Part shown: positions 5,813 through 12,169 of the stretch, piece by piece
How the letters are laid out: every line of letters begins with the position of its first letter
How positions within the stretch are numbered: the stretch's first letter is position 1
Assembly: GCA_910579645.1 (NCBI GenBank)
Contig: CAJTVK010000124.1
Coordinates: 1-12,169 of the forward strand
Source of the DNA: an uncultured Lachnospiraceae bacterium
GTDB lineage: Bacteria > Bacillota > Clostridia > Lachnospirales > Lachnospiraceae
Direction: 5' to 3'
DNA: 12,169 nt
Position numbers and translations under genes: made by a program
The notes under the pieces: model-generated
The model's database searches: none
The model's input: only the letters and a program-made list of their open reading frames with translations
Told to the model about the DNA's origin: nothing

Positions 5813-6308
5813 ATGAAAGAGAACAGAAGTTATCTTCCAAGGGGAAAGCCACATCCCTTTGTATGGCGTAGGGCCGGTTTATGTGGCTGTGATTATCACG
5901 GTGACCATGGCGGGAATTTTATTGAGTCAATTTAAGATAATTGCGTATCTAAGCTTTCCTATAATAAGGATGGTTTTGCTGATGATAGGATTTTTACTGG
6001 TTGCAGTGGGAGCGGCATTGTGGTTTTTGGCTGTTTTCAGGGCAAAGATAGACGACGGAATCACAAACAACCATTTGGTGACGGACGGCGTGTATGCACT
6101 GGTGAGAAATCCGATTTATTCGGCATTTTTGTCTGTCTGCACAGGCACGCTGACTGCTTTCGGGCTGATTCCGTGGATTGCGCTGCACTTGTTTTATATT
6201 ATGATATTATACGCGTTTTCATGGTTGAGCGCGGGCAGTTATGCAGAGGCGGCGCTGCCGCTTGGCGAAGCCCTGTTTGCCCATTTTTCAACGGGCAGAG
6301 AGAAAGGA
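5813..6308 (+). pseudogene. Decayed ICMT/PEMT-type membrane methyltransferase
   Basis: ATG 5813 follows GAGGAAGAG (5801-5809), 8 bp after copy B. MKENRSYLPR loses frame around 5845-5860 and resumes as YGVGPVYVAVIITVTMAGIL. Helices at about 5870-6040 follow, then the diagnostic NNHLVTDGVYALVRNPIYSA (about 6067-6126), which matches the SAM-binding region of isoprenylcysteine carboxyl or phospholipid methyltransferase-like membrane enzymes (…G.Y..VRNP.Y). Near 6215 the frame is lost again; another frame gives KPCLPIF, the usual C-terminal signature. The shifted frame runs on by chance without a stop into the next gene, producing a 418-aa open frame that should not be read as one protein. Expected length is about 190-200 aa. 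Confidence 0.75.
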
Positions 6309-6320
6309 ATGGATATTAAC

Positions 6321-7115
6321 ATGAAAAATACGGATACGAAACAGCATCTGGGAGATGTTCAGGAAACAGCGCTGATACCGTTAGCAATCAGGGCAAATGA
6401 AACGGAAAGGAAGACGGCGCGAATACACGATGACAAAGCGGTTGAAATTATCAGGGAACTTGATGTTGACACTGAAAAGCTGGATCAGTTCTTTTCCCAT
6501 GAGGGTGTTATCGCCAGGACGATTTTGTTTGATGAAACGGTGAAAAAGCTGCTCCGGAAATATCCCGATGCGGTCTGCATCAATATCGGGTGCGGACTCG
6601 ATGACAGTTTTTCGCGGGTGGACAATGGAAAAATCCGTTGGTTTAACGTTGATTTGGCGGATTCGATTGAAATAAGGAAAAAGTTTTTCCATGAAACAGA
6701 GCGGGAGCATATGCTGGCGGCGGATATTCTTAAACCGAATTGGGCTGACGGTATCCTCAAAAGTGATATGGCCATTGTGATTGCCGAGGGCTTGCTGATG
6801 TATTTTTCAAGAGAGCAGGTAAAAACTTTGCTGAACAGTCTTACGGGCTCGTTTGACAGGGGATTTCTTCTTGCGGAGCTGATGCACCCCAAAATGATGA
6901 ATGAGAAGAGGCATGACACGGTAAAAAACACTAACGCGAAATTCGGATGGGGAACCGTGACGGGCAGGGCTCTGCTCCCTCTTGATGCAAAGCTCACGCT
7001 GATAAACGAACGCAGCTTTTGGGAGGAAATGAAAAAATATTCGCTGATTGGGAAAATCGGAAGCGTCATTGCAGGAAAGCTGAATAACAGGCTGGCGGTT
7101 TACAGGTGGCAGTAG
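6321..7115 (+). CDS. Leucine carboxyl methyltransferase-like (LCMT family) SAM methyltransferase
   Basis: A 264-aa cytosolic protein starting at ATG 6321; GAAAGGA (6302-6308) sits 12 nt upstream, while ATG 6309 abuts it and is less likely. Family features are ETALIPLAIRANET (15-28), K31-x-A-x-x-x-D-D-K-A, the SAM motif INIGCGLDDSFSRVD (87-101), the acidic residue D111 in WFNVDL, and EGLLMYFSREQV (156-167). This fits the leucine carboxyl methyltransferase/Ppm1-like group, which in bacteria includes polyketide O-methyltransferases and many uncharacterised enzymes in clostridia. It is complete, with a normal C-terminus, despite decayed neighbours. The substrate cannot be read from sequence. The in-frame upstream extension to 5859 is a joined pseudogene, not a domain. 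Confidence 0.85.
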   Translation: MKNTDTKQHLGDVQETALIPLAIRANETERKTARIHDDKAVEIIRELDVDTEKLDQFFSHEGVIARTILFDETVKKLLRKYPDAVCINIGCGLDDSFSRVDNGKIRWFNVDLADSIEIRKKFFHETEREHMLAADILKPNWADGILKSDMAIVIAEGLLMYFSREQVKTLLNSLTGSFDRGFLLAELMHPKMMNEKRHDTVKNTNAKFGWGTVTGRALLPLDAKLTLINERSFWEEMKKYSLIGKIGSVIAGKLNNRLAVYRWQ

Positions 7116-7168
7116 GCATTGGCAGGAATGGCTTTCAAAAATAGTGATTGATTGAAGGGATAAAGAAA

Positions 7169-7384
7169 ATGATTTATGTAGTGCAGCTTTTTCTGTTCTG
7201 CGGATTATTTACGGCTCGTGTAGCTGTTGGCACAGGCGGCAGGGCAATAAACGAGATATATTTTTATCCCAAGCCCGTACAGGAGCGGGCGGTGGAGCTT
7301 GGTCTGACAACATACGAAATCGGCTCTTTGCTGTATGCTGTGATTGCAGCAATTACAGCGGGACTTACCGTGCTGATATTTTAA
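7169..7384 (+). CDS. Small two-helix membrane protein, probably internally deleted
   Basis: ATG 7169 with GAAGGGA (7154-7160) is preferred over an in-frame TTG at 7148. The 71-aa product has an N-terminal helix (about 1-20), a polar stretch NEIYFYPKPVQERAVELGLT (28-47), and a C-terminal helix (about 52-71). The YFYPKPVQERA block resembles the post-helix region of larger clostridial four-helix proteins of the kind seen decayed at 4841-5225 (DYPPEIQEEYY) and 5316-5802. This suggests an in-frame deletion that removed the middle helices while keeping start and stop. It may still be translated. Function unknown; it lies 21 bp before the ABC operon and might be co-transcribed. Confidence 0.55.
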   Translation: MIYVVQLFLFCGLFTARVAVGTGGRAINEIYFYPKPVQERAVELGLTTYEIGSLLYAVIAAITAGLTVLIF

Positions 7385-7405
7385 CAAATGCGGGGGTAAA
7401 CCATT

Positions 7406-9328
7406 ATGATGATCAATAAAAGGCTGATCGGGACGGTCAGTGAAAGCAAAAAATACATAGTGGGGAACGTGGCGGTGCAGTGGTGTTCTCTGGCGGCGAA
7501 TATGGCCATGATGACGTCGGTGACAGGGCTGCTTGCTTCCCTTTACACAAAAGAGGCGGGGAAAGACAATATTTTAATCACGGTGGCCGTTGCAGCCGTC
7601 GCGGTCATCATCCGCTTTGTCTGTACGGTGGTTTCCAGCCATATGGCGTATCTTTCGTCAAAAACGGTCAAGAAAACGCTGCGGGATAAAATTTATCGGA
7701 AACTTCTGCGCCTCGGCCCTTCTTACAATGAGCAGGTAAAAACCTCGGAGATCGTGCAGGTGGCGGTGGAGGGAGTGGAGCAGCTGGAGACTTACTTCGG
7801 GGCATATCTTCCGCAGTTTTTTTATGCCATGCTGGCGCCCCTTACTCTGTTTGCATATCTGTGCTTTGTCAGTGTGCCGTCCGCCTTTGTCCTGTTGATC
7901 TGTGTGCCGCTGATCCCGGTATCCATTGCGGCGGTGCAGACCTGGGCGAAAAAGCTGCTGTCGAAATACTGGGTTCAGTATACGGCGCTGGGGGATACCT
8001 TTCTGGAAAACCTACAGGGGCTTACTACGCTGAAAATCTACCGGGCGGACGGCTTTAAGCATGAGGAGATGAACCGGGAAGCGGAGAAATTCCGCAGGAT
8101 CACCATGAAGGTGCTGACCATGCAGCTCAATTCCATTACGATCATGGATATGATTGCCTACGGCGGCGCAGCGCTGGGGGTGATTATGGCGGCAACGCAG
8201 TTTCGGGCGGGGAAGGTTTCCCTTTCGGGATGCCTTCTGATCATTCTTCTGTCAGCAGACTTTTTTATCCCCATGCGGCAGCTTGGCAGCTTTTTCCATG
8301 TGGCAATGAACGGCATGGCGGCCAGCGATAAGATCTTCCGGCTGCTGGATCTGCCGGAGAGGGAGGAACGGACAGAGACAGTTCCGGAGGACTGTTCCAT
8401 TGTCTGCTCCGGCCTGTGTTTTTCTTACAGAGAAAGTGGTCCGTCTGATGCAGACATGACTCCGCAGAATATGAGCAGAGGTTCATCCGGCACGAATCTG
8501 CGGAGAGCGGATAAAAGTTCGTCAGACGGGACTATGCTGGGTGCGGATGAAGGGGCATCTGTATCCAAAGAGCGGGAAGTTCTGCACGATGTTCGGATGG
8601 AATTTCCGAAGGGTGGATTTATCTCGATTGTGGGTGAAAGCGGCTGTGGAAAATCTACGATGGCGGCAATCTTAACGGGAAGAAATCAGGGCTATGGCGG
8701 TTCGGTGAAAATCGGCGGTGTGGAGCTTTCGGATATCAGGGAAGAAGACCTGATGAAAAATATCACTTATGTCAGTCACCAGAGTTATCTGTTCAAGGGT
8801 ACTGTCCGGGAAAACCTGCTGATGGGGAAGCCTGACGCACCGGACCACGATTTGTGGGCGGTTCTGGAACGGGTAAATCTGGCGGATTTTCTGCGGGATG
8901 AACAGGGGCTTGACACAGTCCTTTCAGAAAAGGCGTCAAATCTCTCCGGCGGACAGTGTCAGAGGCTTGCTTTGGCGAGGGCGTTGCTCCATGACAGTCC
9001 GGTGTATATTTTCGACGAAGCCACATCTAATATTGATGTGGAGAGCGAGAACGACATTATGAGGGAGATTTATTCGCTGGCGGGAAAAAAGACGGTCATC
9101 CTGATTTCCCACCGCCTTGCCAATGTGACCGCATCGGATAACATTTATGTGATGGAAAAAGGGAAAGTTGCGGAAAACGGCAGCCATGAGGAGCTGCTTG
9201 CAAGGAACGGTGTCTATGCGGGACTTTGGAATGTGCAGCAGAGTCTTGAAAATTACGGAAACCAACAGGAGTATCCGGATAACCGTGGGAAATATCAGAG
9301 TATGGGGGAGGAGGGTACAATGGCATGA
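7406..9328 (+). CDS. CydD-like ABC exporter subunit (membrane domain fused to ATPase)
   Basis: A 640-aa half-transporter. The membrane domain (about 15-310) contains VEQLETYFGAYLPQFFYAML (124-143) and LENLQGLTTLKIYRADG (200-216), which resemble CydD of the CydDC thiol/heme exporter (xxxYFxxYLPQ; LxxLxGLxTLK). The ATPase domain shows A-loop Y341, Walker A GESGCGKST (410-418), Q459, signature LSGGQ (513-517), Walker B VYIFDE (533-538) and H569, all intact. Residues 342-388 are a polar, Ser/Asp-rich insertion between the A-loop and the first ATPase strand, unusual for the family. GGGGG at 7392-7396 sets the start. Its stop overlaps the next start (ATGA), so the two subunits are made together as a heterodimer. 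Substrate unknown; a lipid/drug exporter of general ABCB type is the alternative. Confidence 0.85.
   Translation: MMINKRLIGTVSESKKYIVGNVAVQWCSLAANMAMMTSVTGLLASLYTKEAGKDNILITVAVAAVAVIIRFVCTVVSSHMAYLSSKTVKKTLRDKIYRKLLRLGPSYNEQVKTSEIVQVAVEGVEQLETYFGAYLPQFFYAMLAPLTLFAYLCFVSVPSAFVLLICVPLIPVSIAAVQTWAKKLLSKYWVQYTALGDTFLENLQGLTTLKIYRADGFKHEEMNREAEKFRRITMKVLTMQLNSITIMDMIAYGGAALGVIMAATQFRAGKVSLSGCLLIILLSADFFIPMRQLGSFFHVAMNGMAASDKIFRLLDLPEREERTETVPEDCSIVCSGLCFSYRESGPSDADMTPQNMSRGSSGTNLRRADKSSSDGTMLGADEGASVSKEREVLHDVRMEFPKGGFISIVGESGCGKSTMAAILTGRNQGYGGSVKIGGVELSDIREEDLMKNITYVSHQSYLFKGTVRENLLMGKPDAPDHDLWAVLERVNLADFLRDEQGLDTVLSEKASNLSGGQCQRLALARALLHDSPVYIFDEATSNIDVESENDIMREIYSLAGKKTVILISHRLANVTASDNIYVMEKGKVAENGSHEELLARNGVYAGLWNVQQSLENYGNQQEYPDNRGKYQSMGEEGTMA
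8441..8529. repeat. Nested inverted repeats inside the CydD-like gene linker
   Basis: Two perfect 8-bp pairs are nested: CCGTCTGA (8441-8448) with TCAGACGG (8522-8529), and CTCCGCAG (8460-8467) with CTGCGGAG (8498-8505), around a 30-nt loop. They coincide with the Ser/Asp-rich insertion after the A-loop, so the insertion may derive from a small palindromic element that stayed in frame. Confidence 0.5.
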
Positions 9329-11076
9329 AAAGACGGAGCGGATTTACAGTTATGATGAGGCTGATAGGACTTGTGAAACCCCTTGCGGGATTTATGATTT
9401 TGGCAGTGGCTATGGGATTGGCAGGTCACCTGTGTGCATCGTTCATCACGGTTTTCGGAGGATATGCGGCATTGGAACTGCTCGGTTTTGATACGCCTTT
9501 TCATCTGGAATTTATTTTTGCCGGTGTGATCGTATTTGCCGTACTCAGGGCGATGCTGCGCTATGGGGAACAGTCCTGCAACCATTTTATTGCCTTTAAG
9601 CTGCTGGCACTGATCCGGGATAAGGTATTCCTCGCATTGCGGAAACTTTGTCCGGCGAAACTGGAGGGCAGGGACAAGGGAGATCTGATTGCGGTCATCA
9701 CCTCGGATATTGAACTTCTGGAAGTTTTCTACGCGCACACGATTTCACCGGCGATGATTGCGGGTTTGTATACGGTGATTCTGTGCCTGTTTATCGGCTC
9801 TTTCCATCCGGCATTGGGGATTCTGGCGCTGTCTGCATACCTGACGGTGGGGCTTGTGATTCCGTTTGTCACTTCAAGGGTCAGCGGGGAAACCGGTATG
9901 CAGTTCCGCAGGAATTCCGGAAACTTAAGCGGTTTCGTCCTTGACAGTCTGCGGGGACTTTCCGAAACGCTCCAGTACGGGCAGGGGGAGAAACGCCTTG
10001 TCCGGATGAACGGGCAGACGGAAATGCTCTCGGCAACAGAGAAACGGATGAAACGCACGGCAGGGCGGAATCTGGCGGCAGCCAATACGGTAATCCTTTT
10101 CTTTGACCTGTGTATGCTGTTCTCATCTGCAGCGCTGTATCAGGGCGGCTTTGTGGATTTTACGGGTGTGCTGGTTCCGACGGTTGCCCTGTTTTCTTCC
10201 TTCGGGCCTGCCGTGGCGCTGGCAAATTTGGGAAGCACGCTGCAGAATACCTTTGCGGCGGGAAACAGGGTATTGGACATTTTGGACGAAACGCCTGTCA
10301 TAAATGAAGTGGCAGGACAGGAAAAGACGGAGTTTGACGGCGCTGCCGCGGAGAATGTCAGCTTTTTCTATGGGAAGCCGGCAGAGAAAGAATGGACGGA
10401 CAGAAGGCTGACGGATAAAAAGCTGGCTGATAAAAAGCGGAGGAGCAGCATGGCTTCAACGGAAAGAGTTTCCGAAAGGGAAGAGGTGCTGGACGGCGTA
10501 TCGCTGGAGATTCCGAAGGGAAAGATCATCGGACTGGTGGGGAAAAGCGGCAGCGGAAAGTCCACGCTGCTGAAACTGTTCATGCGGTTCTGGGACGTAC
10601 AGGGCGGAAGTATAAGGATTTCCGGCAAAGATGTGGCTAAAATCAATACCTTCGACTTACGGGATATGGAAAGCCTTATGACACAGGAAACCCATCTGTT
10701 CCATGACAGCATCAAAAACAACTTGCGGATCGCAAAACCGGACGCTGCGGACGGGGAGATAGAAGCAGCCTGCAGGAAAGCCTCCGTCCATGAGTTCATT
10801 ATGAGCCTGCCGAGAGGGTATGACACCCCGGTGGGGGAGCTTGGAGATACCCTTTCCGGAGGAGAACGACAGCGGCTGGGGCTTGCAAGGGTGTTTTTAC
10901 ATGACGCGCCCTTCCTGCTCCTTGACGAACCTACCAGCAGCCTTGACAGCCTGAATGAAGCGGTCATCTTAAAATCCCTGCATGAAGAGCGGGAGGGAAA
11001 GACGGTCCTGCTCGTATCCCACAGGCAGTCCACCATGCGGATCGCTGATACGGTATACTCCGTAGAAAGCCTGTGA
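9325..11076 (+). CDS. CydC-like ABC exporter subunit (membrane domain fused to ATPase)
   Basis: A 583-aa partner of the preceding gene, starting in its stop codon with GGGGGAGGAGGG (9304-9315) upstream. The membrane domain includes DIELLEVFYAHTISPAMIAG (128-147) and LDSLRGLSETLQYGQ (206-220), which resemble CydC (xxLDxxYxxxxxP; LxGLxELxxxG). The ATPase domain has A-loop Y349, Walker A GKSGSGKST (406-414), Q454, signature LSGGE (510-514), Walker B FLLLDE (530-535) and H566, all complete. Residues 351-385 form a highly charged insertion with a short repeat (LTDKK/LADKK) at the same place as the insertion in the partner. Both ATPase sites of the heterodimer look competent. No cytochrome bd genes are in the window, so a role in oxidase assembly is not supported by context. 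Export of a thiol or handling of heme are possibilities. Confidence 0.85.
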   Translation: MKRRSGFTVMMRLIGLVKPLAGFMILAVAMGLAGHLCASFITVFGGYAALELLGFDTPFHLEFIFAGVIVFAVLRAMLRYGEQSCNHFIAFKLLALIRDKVFLALRKLCPAKLEGRDKGDLIAVITSDIELLEVFYAHTISPAMIAGLYTVILCLFIGSFHPALGILALSAYLTVGLVIPFVTSRVSGETGMQFRRNSGNLSGFVLDSLRGLSETLQYGQGEKRLVRMNGQTEMLSATEKRMKRTAGRNLAAANTVILFFDLCMLFSSAALYQGGFVDFTGVLVPTVALFSSFGPAVALANLGSTLQNTFAAGNRVLDILDETPVINEVAGQEKTEFDGAAAENVSFFYGKPAEKEWTDRRLTDKKLADKKRRSSMASTERVSEREEVLDGVSLEIPKGKIIGLVGKSGSGKSTLLKLFMRFWDVQGGSIRISGKDVAKINTFDLRDMESLMTQETHLFHDSIKNNLRIAKPDAADGEIEAACRKASVHEFIMSLPRGYDTPVGELGDTLSGGERQRLGLARVFLHDAPFLLLDEPTSSLDSLNEAVILKSLHEEREGKTVLLVSHRQSTMRIADTVYSVESL

Positions 11077-11363
11077 TTGCGCTTTACTGCAGAAATAAGC
11101 ATGGAAAACGTCAGGGCCTCTGTCCGAACTGCGCGGCACTGGATTCATACGCGAGGGAGCGGAGCGACAAATGCCCGTTCATGGAAACAAAGACTTTCTG
11201 TTCTAACTGTAAGGTGCATTGCTACAAGCCCGAAATGAGGGAGAAAATCCGTGCGGCCATGCGTTTTTCGGGACCGAGAATGATGTTCCACCATTCGGTG
11301 ATGGCAGTGCGTCATGTGCTGGAAACCAAAAAAGAAAAAAAGAGATTGGAGGGAAACCCTTGA
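11073..11363 (+). CDS. YgbA-like Cys-rich protein (nitrous oxide-stimulated promoter family)
   Basis: A 96-aa cytosolic protein starting at GTG 11073, which overlaps the upstream TGA (GTGA). No other in-frame start exists before the upstream stop. Seven cysteines are present: C6, C17, C20, C34, C43, C46 and C50, in the order YC, CPNC, CPF, CSNCKVHCYKPEMREKIRA, followed by MRFSGPRMMFHHSVMAVRH. This is the pattern of the YgbA family, named for NO/N2O-responsive expression in enterobacteria. The cysteines probably hold a metal or an iron-sulfur cluster (inference). The family usually has about 10-15 more N-terminal residues, so this copy starts unusually close to its first conserved residues. 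Coupling to the ABC genes suggests a shared redox or nitrosative-stress role. Confidence 0.88.
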   Translation: MIALYCRNKHGKRQGLCPNCAALDSYARERSDKCPFMETKTFCSNCKVHCYKPEMREKIRAAMRFSGPRMMFHHSVMAVRHVLETKKEKKRLEGNP

Positions 11364-11773
11364 AACTGAAAAGACTGATATTTTTAATTCTTGGCTGTAT
11401 CTGTTTGGGCATAGGTTGTATTGGCATCGTACTTCCGGTGCTGCCCACCGTGCCGTTTTTCCTTGCGACGGTGTTCTTTTTTGCCAACTCGTCAAAGAAA
11501 CTGCATGACTGGTTTGTGGGGACAGGGATGTATAAAAAACATCTGGAATCCTTTGTGCAGAAAAAAGGGATGACAGTACAGACCAAAACAGCTGTTATTG
11601 CAAGCGTGACGGCGCTTATGGGATTTGGTTTTGCCATGATGCTATGGAAGGAAATTTATATACCGTGCGTGATTCTTGCTGTTGTGTGGCTCTGCCATGT
11701 CATATACTTTGTTTTTGGCGTAAAGACTATCCGGACAGGGCATTTTTCCACGGAACCGGAGGGCAGGGGATAG
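11360..11773 (+). CDS. DUF454/YbaN-like inner membrane protein
   Basis: A 137-aa protein starting at TTG 11360, overlapping the upstream TGA (TTGA). GGAGGG at 11348-11353 gives ideal spacing, and a longer frame extending upstream overlaps the YgbA gene and lacks a start site. The N-terminal helix ends in the family hallmark GCIGIVLPVLPTVPFFLATV (19-38). A short amphipathic segment FANSSKKLHDWFVG (41-54) and two further helices (about 78-95 and 101-119) follow. YbaN/DUF454 proteins are small inner-membrane proteins of unknown function, sometimes found near heme or iron genes. It is last in the ABC-YgbA unit and probably works at the membrane with the exporter (inference). No terminator is obvious after the stop. 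Confidence 0.9.
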   Translation: MKLKRLIFLILGCICLGIGCIGIVLPVLPTVPFFLATVFFFANSSKKLHDWFVGTGMYKKHLESFVQKKGMTVQTKTAVIASVTALMGFGFAMMLWKEIYIPCVILAVVWLCHVIYFVFGVKTIRTGHFSTEPEGRG

Positions 11774-11832
11774 ATTGAAAAAGACATAGATATTGGGAAA
11801 AAGAATGGCAGGGAAATAGAAAGGAGGACAAA

Positions 11833-12078
11833 ATGATTAAAGAAGTAAATCAGGCTTGCGAAAAGTTGAATGGTAAATTGGGGATTTCCGTAGAGCTTCC
11901 CAACCCGAAAAAGAAAGCGTTAAAAACGGCTGCGGCTTGTAACTTAGTTGTTGGCGCTGGTCTGGTGGCGGCAGGAATCCTTTTCCCGTCAAAATCTTGT
12001 GCGTTATTGGGCGGCATCAGCGTTATCAGCAGCGTTGTACTGCGAAAAGAAAGCAAGAATAAGAACCATGAATCATGA
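11833..12078 (+). CDS. Small two-helix membrane protein, unrecognised
   Basis: An 81-aa product from ATG 11833 with a perfect AAGGAGG (11821-11827). A charged N-terminus with a Pro-Lys stretch ELPNPKKKALK (21-31) precedes two hydrophobic segments (about 33-51 and 56-70) separated by FPSKS, and the C-terminus is basic. It follows the DUF454 gene by 59 bp, and its last 11 bp overlap the next gene, the Cys-rich KTR protein. The overlap suggests it belongs with the following mobile-element gene rather than with the ABC unit. Function unknown. Confidence 0.7.
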   Translation: MIKEVNQACEKLNGKLGISVELPNPKKKALKTAAACNLVVGAGLVAAGILFPSKSCALLGGISVISSVVLRKESKNKNHES

Positions 12079-12169
12079 CAGGAACGAGCAATTCAAATGG
12101 TTATTATGCCCTGTTTGCGGGAGCAAGACACGTATTAAAATGCGGTTAGATACAGAGCTTCGGAACTTC
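12068..12169 (+). CDS. Cys-rich KTR domain protein, 5' part (runs off window)
   Basis: From ATG 12068 the visible 34 residues include KWLLCPVCGSKTRIKMRLDT and ELRNF at the window edge. The CPxCGxKTR block followed by RLDTEL is the hallmark of the Cys-rich KTR family, small zinc-ribbon-like proteins (about 60 aa) that accompany Tn916/Tn1549-type conjugative elements in Firmicutes. The second CxxC expected downstream lies outside the window. It overlaps the preceding stop codon by 11 bp. A role in the element is not established. Confidence 0.82.
   Translation, partial: MNHDRNEQFKWLLCPVCGSKTRIKMRLDTELRNF

Noticed and set aside
7406..11076. Calling the ABC pair cydD and cydC outright
   Set aside because: Similarity is visible in the membrane domains, but no cydAB is present and general ABCB-type exporters share the ATPase motifs, so only 'like' is justified.
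10368..11102. 244-aa reverse-strand open frame opposite the CydC-like gene
   Set aside because: It is a shadow of a well-conserved ATPase domain on the plus strand; composition is Ser/Arg-rich as expected from antisense reading.

Overview
The window looks like chromosome from a gut-type clostridium, most likely Lachnospiraceae. The grounds are the FeoB plus Cys-rich partner arrangement, strong AGGAGG-type ribosome binding sites, moderate GC, Firmicutes-type small membrane proteins and a Cys-rich KTR protein of the kind carried by clostridial conjugative elements. This placement is inferred from gene content; no marker gene is present.

Left part (1-2896): the last codons of a probable feoA, then intact feoB (800 aa, with an unusual acidic extracellular insertion), the FeoB-associated Cys-rich membrane protein, and a 26-residue membrane peptide with a good ribosome binding site. 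A DtxR-type inverted repeat lies just upstream of feoB.

Middle part (about 2.9-7.4 kb): a graveyard. I can read remnants of a heavy-metal P-type ATPase C-terminus, two separate DtxR-family regulators (one per strand, both keeping the C-x-x-E-H metal-ligand motif), a class I methyltransferase, a fragment resembling an ATC-hydrolase-type protein, two or three members of a small membrane-protein group, and an ICMT/PEMT-type membrane methyltransferase. Several frameshifts fall in A or T homopolymers; others are clear deletions. Intact genes in this zone are an 85-aa HMA metal-binding protein, preceded by a near copy of the feoB operator, and a leucine-carboxyl-methyltransferase-like protein. The longest open frame here (5859-7115) is an accidental joining of the ICMT remnant to that second methyltransferase. 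A 101-bp imperfect palindrome (3490-3590) and an intrinsic terminator (3668-3696) lie before the HMA gene.

Right part (7406-11773): an intact, tightly coupled four-gene unit. It encodes two CydD/CydC-like heterodimeric ABC exporter halves, a YgbA-like Cys-rich protein ('nitrous oxide-stimulated promoter' family) and a DUF454/YbaN-like membrane protein. Every junction is a 4-bp stop/start overlap (ATGA, GTGA, TTGA). Both ABC subunits carry hydrophilic insertions at the same place, directly after the A-loop tyrosine of the ATPase domain. No cytochrome bd gene is present, so this looks like a stand-alone redox, heme, thiol or NO-stress module. It is the best candidate here for a little-described system.

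Right edge (11833-12169): a small two-helix membrane protein overlapping the start of a Cys-rich KTR protein that runs off the window, suggesting that a conjugative element begins or ends nearby.
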